NCBI RefSeq assembly: GCF_001571405.1
Contig: NZ_BCNX01000010.1
Location: 1 to 64,000 of the forward strand
Direction: 5' to 3'
DNA: 64,000 bases
From: Methanoculleus thermophilus
GTDB lineage: Archaea; Halobacteriota; Methanomicrobia; Methanomicrobiales; Methanoculleaceae
A model generated the notes under the pieces. That model had not been told where the DNA came from. It worked only from the letters and a program-made list of their open reading frames with translations, and made no database searches. Shown one piece after another: positions 33,232-41,783 of the stretch (the stretch's first letter is position 1; every line of letters begins with the position of its first letter). A program made the position numbers and the translations under genes.

Positions 33232-34010
33232 GTACGTCTCCCCTCCTCCCGAACTTGAGCGCTGACGTTCATCTCCCCGGACGACCCCAGTTTCTTTGCC
33301 AGCACGTCCCCAAAACAGGTGCAATCGAGATAGCCGGCTCGCGTCCAGTACTCGAGATCCCCTGCAAGGACGCTGCCGCCGCCGATCGCGATCTTCTGCT
33401 TCATGATCTTAAAGACCTCTTCAAGGTACTCGTCGGTGGTGACGACGCGCTCCCCCGTCACGTAGGGGTAGACTTCATCGGCCAGCGCATGGGCGTCCCT
33501 CCGTGCTCCGTCGGGATCGTAGAGATGGCCGGGGAGCGACCCGTGAGCCCCGAGCGTTCCGACGGTCTTGACACCAAGCGACGTCATCATCATCCCGAGG
33601 TAGTTCTGCACTTCGGGAAGGCCGTTTCCCGCCGTGGTCGCAACGGTCACGCCGGCTTTCCCGGCGAGCCGCATCGTATGGAGCCAGGCCGGGAGGCGGT
33701 CGAAGAACGTCTTCATCTGCGCGGAGACATTGATCGTGTATACCGGGGAGCCGAGGACGATGAACGAGGCGTCCTCCATCCGCTCCTTGAGCATCGCCAT
33801 GTCGTCGTGCTGATCCTGGGGACAGAGTCCTTTGCTCATGCACGTCCAGCAGCCCTTGCAGTATCGGATGGTCGTCTCGGCCGGAGTAAATATCTCGTAC
33901 CGAATCGCATTGTCCTTCTCTGCCAGGCGATCGAGCATCATCTTTGTCAGGGCATAGGTATTGGAACGGTTGCCGTGGGGGCTGCCGACGTATGCAAACA
34001 CTGTTGGCAT
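33228..34010 (-). CDS. flavodoxin-like NAD(P)H-dependent FMN reductase (iron-sulfur flavoprotein type)
   Basis: 260 residues. FMN-binding loop 1 is GSPHGNRSNTYA (9-20) and loop 3 is GSPVYTINVSAQMKTFFDR. Between them is a cysteine-rich insert, CKGCWTCMSKGLC, typical of the iron-sulfur flavoproteins of methanogens. The C-terminus has a further Cys pair (DCTC). It probably shuttles electrons to a small acceptor. GGAG lies nine bases before ATG 34010. It is translationally coupled to the phytochelatin-synthase-like gene, which suggests a joint thiol or redox task. Confidence 0.83.
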   Translation of the reverse strand: MPTVFAYVGSPHGNRSNTYALTKMMLDRLAEKDNAIRYEIFTPAETTIRYCKGCWTCMSKGLCPQDQHDDMAMLKERMEDASFIVLGSPVYTINVSAQMKTFFDRLPAWLHTMRLAGKAGVTVATTAGNGLPEVQNYLGMMMTSLGVKTVGTLGAHGSLPGHLYDPDGARRDAHALADEVYPYVTGERVVTTDEYLEEVFKIMKQKIAIGGGSVLAGDLEYWTRAGYLDCTCFGDVLAKKLGSSGEMNVSAQVREEGRRT

Positions 34011-34312
34011 GCAGAAAAACTCCAATTGATGAAATTTAATCCATGCGATTCGATCCGGCAGAGATCGGCAGCCGGAGTGATCCGGCTGCCCGGGGGCATC
34101 TCCTGTAGAGAGGATATACTCCCCGCCGATCCGCACCTGCCCCCGCCCGCCGAACATGAGTCGCCCGTCTTCGGGGCGGAGCAAGAGGACGATCTTCAGG
34201 TTCACCCGGTCCGGCCCCTGCCCGATGACGAGCGTCCGGTACGTCTACGGGGCGGCAGCCTCATCGTTCTTGCGGGAGTGCCTTCGGGCAACCGTCAAAA
34301 ATGGTAAAGGGG
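34011..34312. other. 302 bases with no gene seen
   Basis: GC-rich intergenic region between the reductase promoter side and the 3' end of the PEGA-like gene. I see the likely promoter of the reductase but no open frame with a start signal. Confidence 0.4.
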
Positions 34313-34999
34313 TCAGTTCTTCCTGTTTCCCGAAATCAGCAGCAATCCTGCAATCAGCAACGCACCGCCGGCCAGGACCGGGGAGAGCGGCGACTTCTGG
34401 GTGGGGATCGGTGTCGGCGCGGGGTTCAGCGTCGCATACAGATCGACCGTCTCCCCTGCACCGGGGTACCGGTCGATCACGCCGGTATAGGCCGCGTACC
34501 CGTCCTTTGTCAGGGTGTATGTCCGGTAGGGGGTCCCGGTTGTGTAGACCTGCACCGAGAGGACACCCTGGCTGATGGTGCCCTTGACCTCGTTGTCGAA
34601 CATCACCGTTGCGCCGTCGACGTTGGCGTGGACGGTGTACCAGCCGACATCGCCGCCGATCGGGGCAGGGGTCTGGACCGGGTTTAAGGTTGCGTAGAGG
34701 TCAAAGACCTCGCCCTTGCCGGGAACTCTGTTGATGTCTCCGTAGTACGTAGCGTATCCATCCATCTCAACGCGGAACTTGCTGTAGGGGGTCCCGGTGG
34801 TGTAAACCGGGACGTACAGCACGCCGCCCTGGATCTCGCCCTTGTACTGGTTGTCAAAGTAAACCTGTGCTCCATCGATGTTGCAGTAGACCGCGTACCA
34901 CCCGTTGTCTCCGCCTAAAGACGGCTGAGCGCTCACGGGAAGAACAAAACAGCAGGCAACAAGTAAAACCATGAAGGTGTGGCGTAGAACGCTCTGCAT
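34313..34999 (-). CDS. secreted PEGA-like surface protein with two repeats
   Basis: 228 residues. Signal peptide (1-24, ending VSAQP), two homologous domains of about 80 residues (GGDNGWYAVYCNIDGAQVYFD and GGDVGWYTVHANVDGATVMFD), a Pro/Thr linker (PAPTPIPTQ), and a C-terminal transmembrane anchor with NRKN. The domain also opens the 40353 protein. Such domains are common on methanogen surfaces and probably mediate cell-envelope contacts. GGAGG four bases before the ATG, with a TATA-like ATTTATAAG at 35036-35044 on the minus strand, supports the start. Confidence 0.78.
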   Translation of the reverse strand: MQSVLRHTFMVLLVACCFVLPVSAQPSLGGDNGWYAVYCNIDGAQVYFDNQYKGEIQGGVLYVPVYTTGTPYSKFRVEMDGYATYYGDINRVPGKGEVFDLYATLNPVQTPAPIGGDVGWYTVHANVDGATVMFDNEVKGTISQGVLSVQVYTTGTPYRTYTLTKDGYAAYTGVIDRYPGAGETVDLYATLNPAPTPIPTQKSPLSPVLAGGALLIAGLLLISGNRKN

Positions 35000-35497
35000 A
35001 AAGCCTCCGCTTCAGTTAAAAGAACACACTGTTTACTTATAAATGCATCTATAATCCATAAGGCCAAACAGGCCTTAAAACATGATTTTATGGAATAAAA
35101 AGGAGTTTTATAGTGTTATACTTCCCACGTGCCGGAAGGCCGTAACCCAGCATATATGAGGCCATGCGCTGCAGTCCAGCGTTCCCGGAGATCACGGTAT
35201 TTATTGGACGTCCGATGGACCAGGGCCTTGGTGGACTGAAATACAGGAAACCCTGAATAGTTCCCGGGAAACCGGCGATCAAAAAGGAAAAGGTCACCCA
35301 CAACCTGCCCCTCTCTGGGTTGTCAGACGACACACCCTACCTCGAATGCAGGACAAACAGAGGTCGCGAAAGGATGGTGTTCGACGCAAATTGGTTTACA
35401 GTCCCATTGTTCAGACCGCTTCCGGACGTTTCAACCAAAATCAGATCAGATAGCCTTATGGTGTCATACCCCCTTCAGGCACATGTGGTGATAGACC
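35000..35497. other. 498 bases with no convincing gene
   Basis: The left end holds the promoter of the minus-strand PEGA-like gene. Two overlapping minus-strand frames (about 35088-35333) are open but lack start signals, and neither resembles a known family. The right end holds the promoter of the zinc-ribbon mini-gene. Confidence 0.45.
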
Positions 35498-35626
35498 ATG
35501 TCAAAATGTTACAGTTGCGGTGCAGAGATCAATCCTAAGAAGACCCGCTGTCCGAAGTGTGGAGCAAAAGTTGAAGCAGGGAGCGGGAGACCGCAGGAAG
35601 CAGCACCTGCCAGGGGGCGGCGGTAA
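35498..35626 (+). CDS. 42-residue zinc-ribbon protein
   Basis: A short frame starting MSKCYSCGAEINPKKTRCPK: two CxxC pairs 12 residues apart form a rubredoxin-like zinc ribbon, followed by a flexible basic tail rich in Ala, Gly and Arg. GGTG lies upstream of the ATG. Such mini-ribbons are frequent in archaea; they may bind nucleic acid or regulate a partner, but the partner is unknown. Confidence 0.65.
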   Translation: MSKCYSCGAEINPKKTRCPKCGAKVEAGSGRPQEAAPARGRR

Positions 35627-35656
35627 AGACCCCAGCACCCTTTCCCTGGATCTCTT

Positions 35657-36277
35657 CTATTCAATCTTCTCTTTTTGCGCCCGCGGGGAAGTGCGCCACC
35701 AGAAGTACACCTCATATATCAGCAGCGCGAGCAGCACCACGCAGGCCCCGAGGAAGAAGCCCATCACCAGGTCGTGGACCGACGACGCTCCGGCAGCAGC
35801 ATCAAAAGTTGGTGCCCGGAGTACCGAGAGTTCCTCGCCGCTTCCACTGGCAGCCTTTACATCAGGCGGCACGTCTTGGAACCCCGGCATGATGACCGGG
35901 AGAAACGTCGCAAGGCTGAGGCTCGCGAAGATGGCTATCGCAAAGAGCGTCGCGTATTTCTTAAACACCGACCGCAGATCGCTCACCGGCGGGGCGATGA
36001 TGAGCACCTGGTTTGCAAGGCCATAAACCTTCACCTCGCGCCCTTTCTCGCTCCACCGGGTCTCGGTAACTTCCAGAAGCCCGGCTTCAAGGAGGTTTTC
36101 TATGTGGTAGGTAGCGGTGGTGATGGGGATATTCATCCGGCGCGCAACCTCCGACGACGTCAACGGTCCGGCTCCGAAGGCCTGAATGATCGCGTTTGCC
36201 GTCTGACTCGCCATTGCCCGGGCGATCTTCTGTGCCCGCTCATCACCCGGCTGGATAATCACAACATCATTGTCCAT
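35657..36277 (-). CDS. membrane-bound winged-helix regulator
   Basis: 206 residues. The N-terminal ArsR-like winged helix (about 20-95) has SQTANAIIQAFGAGPLTSSEVARRMNIPITTATYHIENLLEAGLLEV. One transmembrane helix (about 107-128), an extracytoplasmic loop of about 35 residues, and a second helix (about 168-190) follow. This layout suggests a one-component sensor that signals across the membrane directly to DNA. It overlaps the end of alaS by 11 bases and is downstream on the same strand, so both may be co-transcribed. Confidence 0.78.
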   Translation of the reverse strand: MDNDVVIIQPGDERAQKIARAMASQTANAIIQAFGAGPLTSSEVARRMNIPITTATYHIENLLEAGLLEVTETRWSEKGREVKVYGLANQVLIIAPPVSDLRSVFKKYATLFAIAIFASLSLATFLPVIMPGFQDVPPDVKAASGSGEELSVLRAPTFDAAAGASSVHDLVMGFFLGACVVLLALLIYEVYFWWRTSPRAQKEKIE

Positions 36278-39014
36278 GGAGTGCTTCTAGAATCTTGGCA
36301 CGCCCGCGCTCGAGCGCCTCACCGATCCGTGAGACGTCCGATCCGGCACCCTGTGCAAGGGTCGGCTTACCCCCACCCTTTCCGCCGAGGATGCTACAGA
36401 CCTCCCGAACAAGATCGGCAGCGTTCACAGCCGGTGTGCCCGAGGTCGCAACCACCCTCGCGTTTCCGTCTGCCGATACCAGGAGCGCCACGCCGCCTTC
36501 ATCGGCGATGGTGGTGGCAAGCGCGACGAGTTCCTTCTGGGCCGCATCCACCTGCTTGATGACGACCCGGACACCGTCCACCGTCTCACCGGCGAGATTC
36601 TGCTTCTCAAGGTCCACCACTTTCTTTTGGAGGCGCTCGATCTCCTTCTTCTGCTCTTTCCATTCCCCAAAGAACCGAGCTACCGTCGCCGGCAGGTTCT
36701 CGGGCTGGACGCTCACCACATCGGCTGATGCCCAGAGAAGTTCTTCCATGTGCTGCACTGCCTGGACGGCAGCAATACCGGCCGCAAAGACCAGCCGCTC
36801 CACACCGTCCTGGATATGCTCAACACCGATGATGCGTATCAGGCCAATCTCGCCGGTTGTCCGGACATGGGTTCCCGCGCACGCCTGCACGTCACTTCCC
36901 ACCTGCACCGTCCTGATCTCCCGGCCCGGCGGGACACCGCCCTGGTAGAGGCCGAACCCATACTTCTGCTCTGCTTTCGTCCTCTCCTCGATACGGATGT
37001 AGACCGGTATATTGGCCATGACCAGGCGGTTTGCCTCTATCTCGATCTTCCTGAGCTCATCAAGCGTGATGTGCTTGAAGTGCCGGATATCCAGGCGTGA
37101 GGTCTCGATTCCTTTCTGGGCGCCTGCCTGGTGGACATGAGCCCCGAGCACCTTCTTTGCGGCATAGAGCAGGACATGGGTCGCCGTGTGGTGGCGCATC
37201 AGCGACCAGCGGCGTTCCTCGTCCAGCACGCCTTTCACCCGATCACCCCGCTTCAAAGTGCCTCCGGTGACCCGGTGGAGTATCACCTCCCCAATCTTCG
37301 TCACCTCTTCCACCCGCACCATCGTCTCGGATGTCACCAGGGTTCCGGTATCGGACGGCTGACCGCCTCCCTCTGGGTAGAAGAGCGTCTGGTCCAGCAC
37401 CGCCATCCCGTCGAAGAAGTCGAGCACCATTGCCTCGAACTCAATCTCAGTCGGGAGTTCGTAGTAGAGTTTCTTCGTCGGGGGCAGGGCTGCTGCCCGC
37501 TCCCGGTAGGGAGCGAGCGGGTCTTCCTCTTCACCCTCCTTCTGCGCCTCCGAGTGCATGTCGGCGATCTTCGAGTAAAAGTCGTCGGGGATCTCCACGA
37601 CCACGTCCTCGGCGGCAGCGACATCCTTCACCATCTCGGGTGGGATGCCATGCGAGTCGTACAGGGTGATCACCTCTGAGAGGGGAACCGGAGAACTCTT
37701 TGCCTTGTAGTTCCGGGCGATCTTCTGGACGATCCGGGTCCCGCGCTCAAGGGTGTTTGCATACCGGGCTTCTTCGTTCTCCACAATCTCGCGGACCACG
37801 TCAACGTCCTGACCGAAGTTCTCGACCCCCACGACCTGCATCTGTGCTTCCACGAGGTCAGCAAGTTCTTCCTCCATCGAGAGGTCATTCATCATCCGGA
37901 GCGTCCGGCGCAGTACGAGCCGGGCGAGATACCCTTCCCGGACGTTCGAGGGGACGATGCAGTCGCCGAGCATGTAGGCGAGACAGCGTGTGTGGTCGGC
38001 GATGGAATAGACCTTCTCAATCGGGGCGACAATCCGCTCCAGCTGCTTCACCGGCACGTTGATCGCCTCAGCAACCTTCTTTCGAAGGTTGTAGAGGTTC
38101 GACCCGGAGATATCCATCACGCCGGCAAACCTGGCGCTGAGACCCATGATCTTCGTGAACTCGGGGCTATCAAGGAGGTCTTCAAGGTGAGCCGACCGCA
38201 TCAAGCGGCTCACCATCTCCGGGAAGACCGCATCGTAGATCGTCGGCGAGCCCTTCGATGCCCAGACAAACCTCTCCAGGCCATATCCGGTATCCACAAT
38301 CTTGAGCCGCATCGGGTAGTAGGGAACCCCGGCCACCATGACGGGCGGTTGATCGGTCTTCTGCCGTCCGAGGTTCATGAAGACCAGCGTCGCAACCTCG
38401 AGACCGCCGATGAGCACCTCAACGGATGCCCCGGCGTTTCCGCCTCCGTACCACGGATGCTCCTTATAACTGACCCGGGCGGGATCGCCGCCGATGGACT
38501 TGATGAACTCATCACAGAGGGCAACAGTCTCGTCCTTCCAGTATATCTGCTCTTCCGGGGTATTGAAGGCGTGATGCGCCATCATCTCAAAGAGCGTCAG
38601 GTGCCGCCCCGATCTGCCGACAGAGTCAAGGTCGTTTAAGCGGATGCAGGGCTGGGATATGGTCAGCGGGTTTGCCGGCGGGGGGACGACCCCGCTTGTG
38701 ACAAATGGCTGGAAGTCTGCGATGGACGCGATGGTCAGATAGATGTCATCTCTCCACCGAGCGGCTACGGGATATCGGTCAAGGCGTGTATGGCCGTGCC
38801 GCTCAAAGAACGAGAGGAACGCCTCCCGCATCTCATCGACAGTATGGGGTTTGAAGACCGGGTTGCCGATGAAGTTGTACGTCACGCACGGAGCGTCGCC
38901 GCAAAACTCCTGTTCAGGGTCCCGGGTCCAGAAGGCCGCCCCGCAGCTCTTGCAGACCTTCCGCTCAAACCCTTGAGATCGGAAATAATCAAGCGTATAT
39001 TCTTCTTCGAGCAT
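36267..39014 (-). CDS. alaS: alanyl-tRNA synthetase (archaeal type)
   Basis: 915 residues, normal for archaeal AlaRS. In order: an N-terminal cysteine cluster (C21, C24, C38, C43), the class II catalytic core (TSGVVPPPANPLTISQPCIR, then FEMMAHHAF), the tRNA-recognition helical domain, and the editing domain. The editing zinc motif is visible as HHTATH (about 606) and CAGTH (about 709). The C-terminal oligomerisation/DHHA1 domain ends GGKGGGKPTLAQGAG. It charges tRNA-Ala and clears mischarged Ser and Gly. Confidence 0.97.
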   Translation of the reverse strand: MLEEEYTLDYFRSQGFERKVCKSCGAAFWTRDPEQEFCGDAPCVTYNFIGNPVFKPHTVDEMREAFLSFFERHGHTRLDRYPVAARWRDDIYLTIASIADFQPFVTSGVVPPPANPLTISQPCIRLNDLDSVGRSGRHLTLFEMMAHHAFNTPEEQIYWKDETVALCDEFIKSIGGDPARVSYKEHPWYGGGNAGASVEVLIGGLEVATLVFMNLGRQKTDQPPVMVAGVPYYPMRLKIVDTGYGLERFVWASKGSPTIYDAVFPEMVSRLMRSAHLEDLLDSPEFTKIMGLSARFAGVMDISGSNLYNLRKKVAEAINVPVKQLERIVAPIEKVYSIADHTRCLAYMLGDCIVPSNVREGYLARLVLRRTLRMMNDLSMEEELADLVEAQMQVVGVENFGQDVDVVREIVENEEARYANTLERGTRIVQKIARNYKAKSSPVPLSEVITLYDSHGIPPEMVKDVAAAEDVVVEIPDDFYSKIADMHSEAQKEGEEEDPLAPYRERAAALPPTKKLYYELPTEIEFEAMVLDFFDGMAVLDQTLFYPEGGGQPSDTGTLVTSETMVRVEEVTKIGEVILHRVTGGTLKRGDRVKGVLDEERRWSLMRHHTATHVLLYAAKKVLGAHVHQAGAQKGIETSRLDIRHFKHITLDELRKIEIEANRLVMANIPVYIRIEERTKAEQKYGFGLYQGGVPPGREIRTVQVGSDVQACAGTHVRTTGEIGLIRIIGVEHIQDGVERLVFAAGIAAVQAVQHMEELLWASADVVSVQPENLPATVARFFGEWKEQKKEIERLQKKVVDLEKQNLAGETVDGVRVVIKQVDAAQKELVALATTIADEGGVALLVSADGNARVVATSGTPAVNAADLVREVCSILGGKGGGKPTLAQGAGSDVSRIGEALERGRAKILEALHGQ

Positions 39015-39075
39015 TGAAAATCACGCAGCATAATTTGGTATGATTGAGAGCGATATAGTTGTTTGTGCGAAATCT

Positions 39076-39393
39076 TCAAACATTCCACGTGTCCTGATAC
39101 CAGAGATCGTAGAATTCATATAGACCCGTCCGCTCAGCGAGGCGTACCGCAAGGATGTGCCAGCACTCGCGTCCCCGGAAGAGAAAATCGCTGCACGTAC
39201 AGAAGTCGCCTTCAACAATATACTCATCACCTCTCCCAACTACGACGAAGAAATCGCGATAACGCTTCACTCGACCTTCGTCAACGGCCCCAAGCGCCTT
39301 CCTTCCCCGCTCGCCATAGACACGCTCGATGCAGGCACGAAATTCCGGCGTCAGCACCCGGTCCTGCTCGATCTTTTGCCAGATCCCCCTCAT
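39076..39393 (-). CDS. SWIM zinc-finger protein
   Basis: 105 residues. The SWIM motif CxCxnCxH is C65, C67, C77, H79 (DFCTCSDFLFRGRECWHILAV). The N-terminal part (ERGRKALGAVDEGRVKRYRDFFVVVGRGDEYIV) is typical of small archaeal SWIM proteins. SWIM domains bind DNA or protein; archaeal stand-alone versions are linked to recombination or repair only by analogy. The start overlaps the nif3 stop (ATGA), so the two are coupled. Confidence 0.82.
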   Translation of the reverse strand: MRGIWQKIEQDRVLTPEFRACIERVYGERGRKALGAVDEGRVKRYRDFFVVVGRGDEYIVEGDFCTCSDFLFRGRECWHILAVRLAERTGLYEFYDLWYQDTWNV

Positions 39394-40112
39394 GGAACTA
39401 CCACAACATGGGGCGGATCAGGGATATAATGCCACCCCATGCGGGATGCAAGTGCCTCCATGGCAGGTGCTTCGAGCGCATAGTGAGTGGCCTCAAGACA
39501 GGGTATGGGAGACGCACGGGCTACGCTGTGCTTCAGTTCCGCCGAGAGGAAGGCCTCTGCGCCGAGGTCGACGGCCTCCCGGATCAGATCGGGATCAAAC
39601 CCGCTGCCGCCCACGATCGCCAGGCGGCGGATTCTGTCGATCTCACCGTAAACCCGGATTCCCCCTCCCGGAAGGCGACGGGCGATCTCTTCCGTATCAA
39701 GAGAGCAGTCGCCGACAAGCCCGACCGTCATCCGCTCTGTCGCGGAGAGACCGAGTCTTGATGCCAGAACGTCGTTGACGCCGCCTTCGGCACGGTCGAA
39801 GTTTGTGTGCATCACATAGAGGTTCATCCGGGAGGCAAGGATGGTCCGGAGCAGGTGCGAGACCGGCCCCCTGACCACCGTGATCGGGTGCCAGAGAGGC
39901 GTATGATGGACGACCAGCATATCGGCGCCGGCGCGAGCGGCAACCTCCACCACACGCTGTGTGGCGTCGAGCGCACAGCAGACGGTCCCGATCTCATCCT
40001 TCCCCTCGACGACGAGACCAATCTTTCCGGCATCATACTCTTCAGCCAGTTCGGGCGGAGCAACCTGCTCCATCGTGGCGACAAAACTCCGGATATCCAT
40101 GCAGTACTTCAT
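39390..40112 (-). CDS. Nif3-like dinuclear metal-centre protein
   Basis: 240 residues. The metal-binding motifs of the Nif3/YbgI family are present: VCCALDATQRVV, ADMLVVHHTPLWHP (HH metal ligands), MHTNFDRAEGGVNDVLA (His and Asp ligands) and, near the C-terminus, SAELKHSVAR with ALEAPAMEAL. Family members are toroidal hexamers with two metal ions; relatives act as GTP cyclohydrolase-like or phosphatase-like enzymes, so the exact reaction is open. GGTGA lies seven bases before ATG 40112. First gene of a pair with the SWIM protein. Confidence 0.88.
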   Translation of the reverse strand: MKYCMDIRSFVATMEQVAPPELAEEYDAGKIGLVVEGKDEIGTVCCALDATQRVVEVAARAGADMLVVHHTPLWHPITVVRGPVSHLLRTILASRMNLYVMHTNFDRAEGGVNDVLASRLGLSATERMTVGLVGDCSLDTEEIARRLPGGGIRVYGEIDRIRRLAIVGGSGFDPDLIREAVDLGAEAFLSAELKHSVARASPIPCLEATHYALEAPAMEALASRMGWHYIPDPPHVVVVP

Positions 40113-40296
40113 GTGAATCTCACCTGATAAAAAGGTGGACGAGGGGTGCCGAAGAATGGGGGCTCGATCATGTTTCTGCCCGGAAGGTTTTTCAACGATG
40201 GGGATCTTGCACATCCGATAACCTCAGGTGATTTTTAAAGATAAGAATAGCCAATATCGGTGAAAAACAAACCAGATTCCATATGCAAAATAGGAA

Positions 40297-40306
40297 TTTT
40301 TATAAG
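40297..40306 (+). promoter_or_regulatory. TATA box of the PEGA-repeat gene
   Basis: TTTTTATAAG lies 47-56 bases before ATG 40353, leaving room for a leader of about 25 bases with AAAGGAG ahead of the start codon. Confidence 0.55.
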
Positions 40307-40352
40307 CAAAACTGCCGATAATCGACTATATTTTTGTTAAAGGAGATGGATT

Positions 40353-41651
40353 ATGCTGAGATCCTTTATCATCGGAATGACACTCCTCGTTCTCTGCGCC
40401 GGCGTCCCGGCCGTCTCTGCAGGCTTAGGAGGAGATCAAGGATGGTACCGTGTCCACTGCAACATCGACGGTGCCGATGTCTACTTTGACGGACAGTACA
40501 AAGGTACCACGTATGGAGGATGGGTCGACATACCGGTCTATACCACCGCATCACCTTACCACACCATCCGGGTCGAGAAGAGCGATTACCAGACCTACTC
40601 CGGCAACCTGCCTTCGGGACCCACGGCTGGCGAGACCGTGAATGTCTATGTGACGCTGCAGCCGGCCCAGACCGTCGGTTCGATCTCTGTCTCATCGAAC
40701 CCCTCCGGTGCGGCCATCTACTTAAACGGGAACTACCGCGGGGTGACTCCGCTCACGATCAAGGACCTCGCTCCCGGGACCTACTCCCTTGAAGCCGAGC
40801 GTTCGGGCTACAACTCCGACCACGCCACCGTCACGGTCAGGTCCGGGCAGCAGTCGGAGATACGATTCACCCTGACACCGATCCAGCAGTACGGATCGAT
40901 CGAGATCACATCCGTCCCCTCCGGTGCCTACGTCTATATGGACGGTGTCTACAAGGGTCGGACACCCCTGACGCTCACGAGTGTCTCGGCAAAGAGCCAT
41001 ATTATCGAACTTGATCGTGCAGGCTACTACGACTGGAAATCGACGGTCACCGTGACCCCCGGGGTCACCCGCTACGTCGACGCCCGACTGACGCCCCTCC
41101 CCTCAGAGTCTACCGGGGCTATCGACGTGGTCTCCTACCCGGCAGGGGCGGACGTCTTCCTTGACGATAAGTACCAGGGGAAGACCCCCTCGGCAGGGGT
41201 ATACACGATCTCGAATGTCGCGGTCGGGTCCCATACCCTGAGAGTCGCTCTCTCCGGATACCAGGACTACATAACAACGGTCTCCGTCAGTGCAGCAACC
41301 ACGAGCCATGTCACCGCGGCCCTCCAGCCCGGCCAGCCAGGCACGACCGGTTCCATCGCGGTCACCTCATCCCCCTCAGGCGCTGATGTCTACATCGACA
41401 ACGTGTATAAGGGCATCACCCCTCTGACCGTCGATGGTATTAGCCCCGGCAACCATGCAGTCAGGGTGGCGCTTGCCGGCTACAGCGACTGGTCGACCAA
41501 CGTCCAGGTTGGCGTCGGAAGCATCGCCTCTGCCTCGGCATCGCTCTCCACCGTCCCGACCCAAACACCCAGTGCAGGCATAGCGCCATTTGCTGTTATC
41601 GGGGCACTTGGAATTCTCGGACTCTTTACTGCCCTGCGCAGGCGCAATTAA
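40353..41651 (+). CDS. secreted PEGA-domain repeat protein
   Basis: 432 residues. The signal peptide ends near residue 24 (VSAG). Domain 1 (about 25-107) is homologous to the two repeats of the 34313 protein. Four PEGA domains follow, each with SIxVxSxPSGAxVYxxxxYKGxTPLT and a GxHxxRVxxxGY strand (about 109-180, 185-250, 258-330, 338-405). A Thr/Pro linker and a C-terminal transmembrane anchor ending LRRRN close the chain. PEGA repeats are extracellular beta-domains that probably build surface adhesion or S-layer-associated structures. AAAGGAG precedes the ATG. Confidence 0.87.
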   Translation: MLRSFIIGMTLLVLCAGVPAVSAGLGGDQGWYRVHCNIDGADVYFDGQYKGTTYGGWVDIPVYTTASPYHTIRVEKSDYQTYSGNLPSGPTAGETVNVYVTLQPAQTVGSISVSSNPSGAAIYLNGNYRGVTPLTIKDLAPGTYSLEAERSGYNSDHATVTVRSGQQSEIRFTLTPIQQYGSIEITSVPSGAYVYMDGVYKGRTPLTLTSVSAKSHIIELDRAGYYDWKSTVTVTPGVTRYVDARLTPLPSESTGAIDVVSYPAGADVFLDDKYQGKTPSAGVYTISNVAVGSHTLRVALSGYQDYITTVSVSAATTSHVTAALQPGQPGTTGSIAVTSSPSGADVYIDNVYKGITPLTVDGISPGNHAVRVALAGYSDWSTNVQVGVGSIASASASLSTVPTQTPSAGIAPFAVIGALGILGLFTALRRRN

Positions 41652-41753
41652 ACCCAACTCTTTTTTCTGAAATACTCGTGGTGTGTTCCGTTCGATCTCT
41701 GCTGTAGTATCTGTATACCTGACCGGATATTACCTAAAGTAATAATCAACACC

Positions 41754-41760
41754 TATAAAT
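41754..41760 (+). promoter_or_regulatory. TATA box of the homocysteine operon, implying a leaderless transcript
   Basis: TATAAAT is centred 27 bases before ATG 41784, which places the transcript start at or next to the start codon. No Shine-Dalgarno precedes the ATG, consistent with leaderless translation. Confidence 0.55.
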
Positions 41761-41783
41761 ATTCTAAAATTGAATATACGTCC

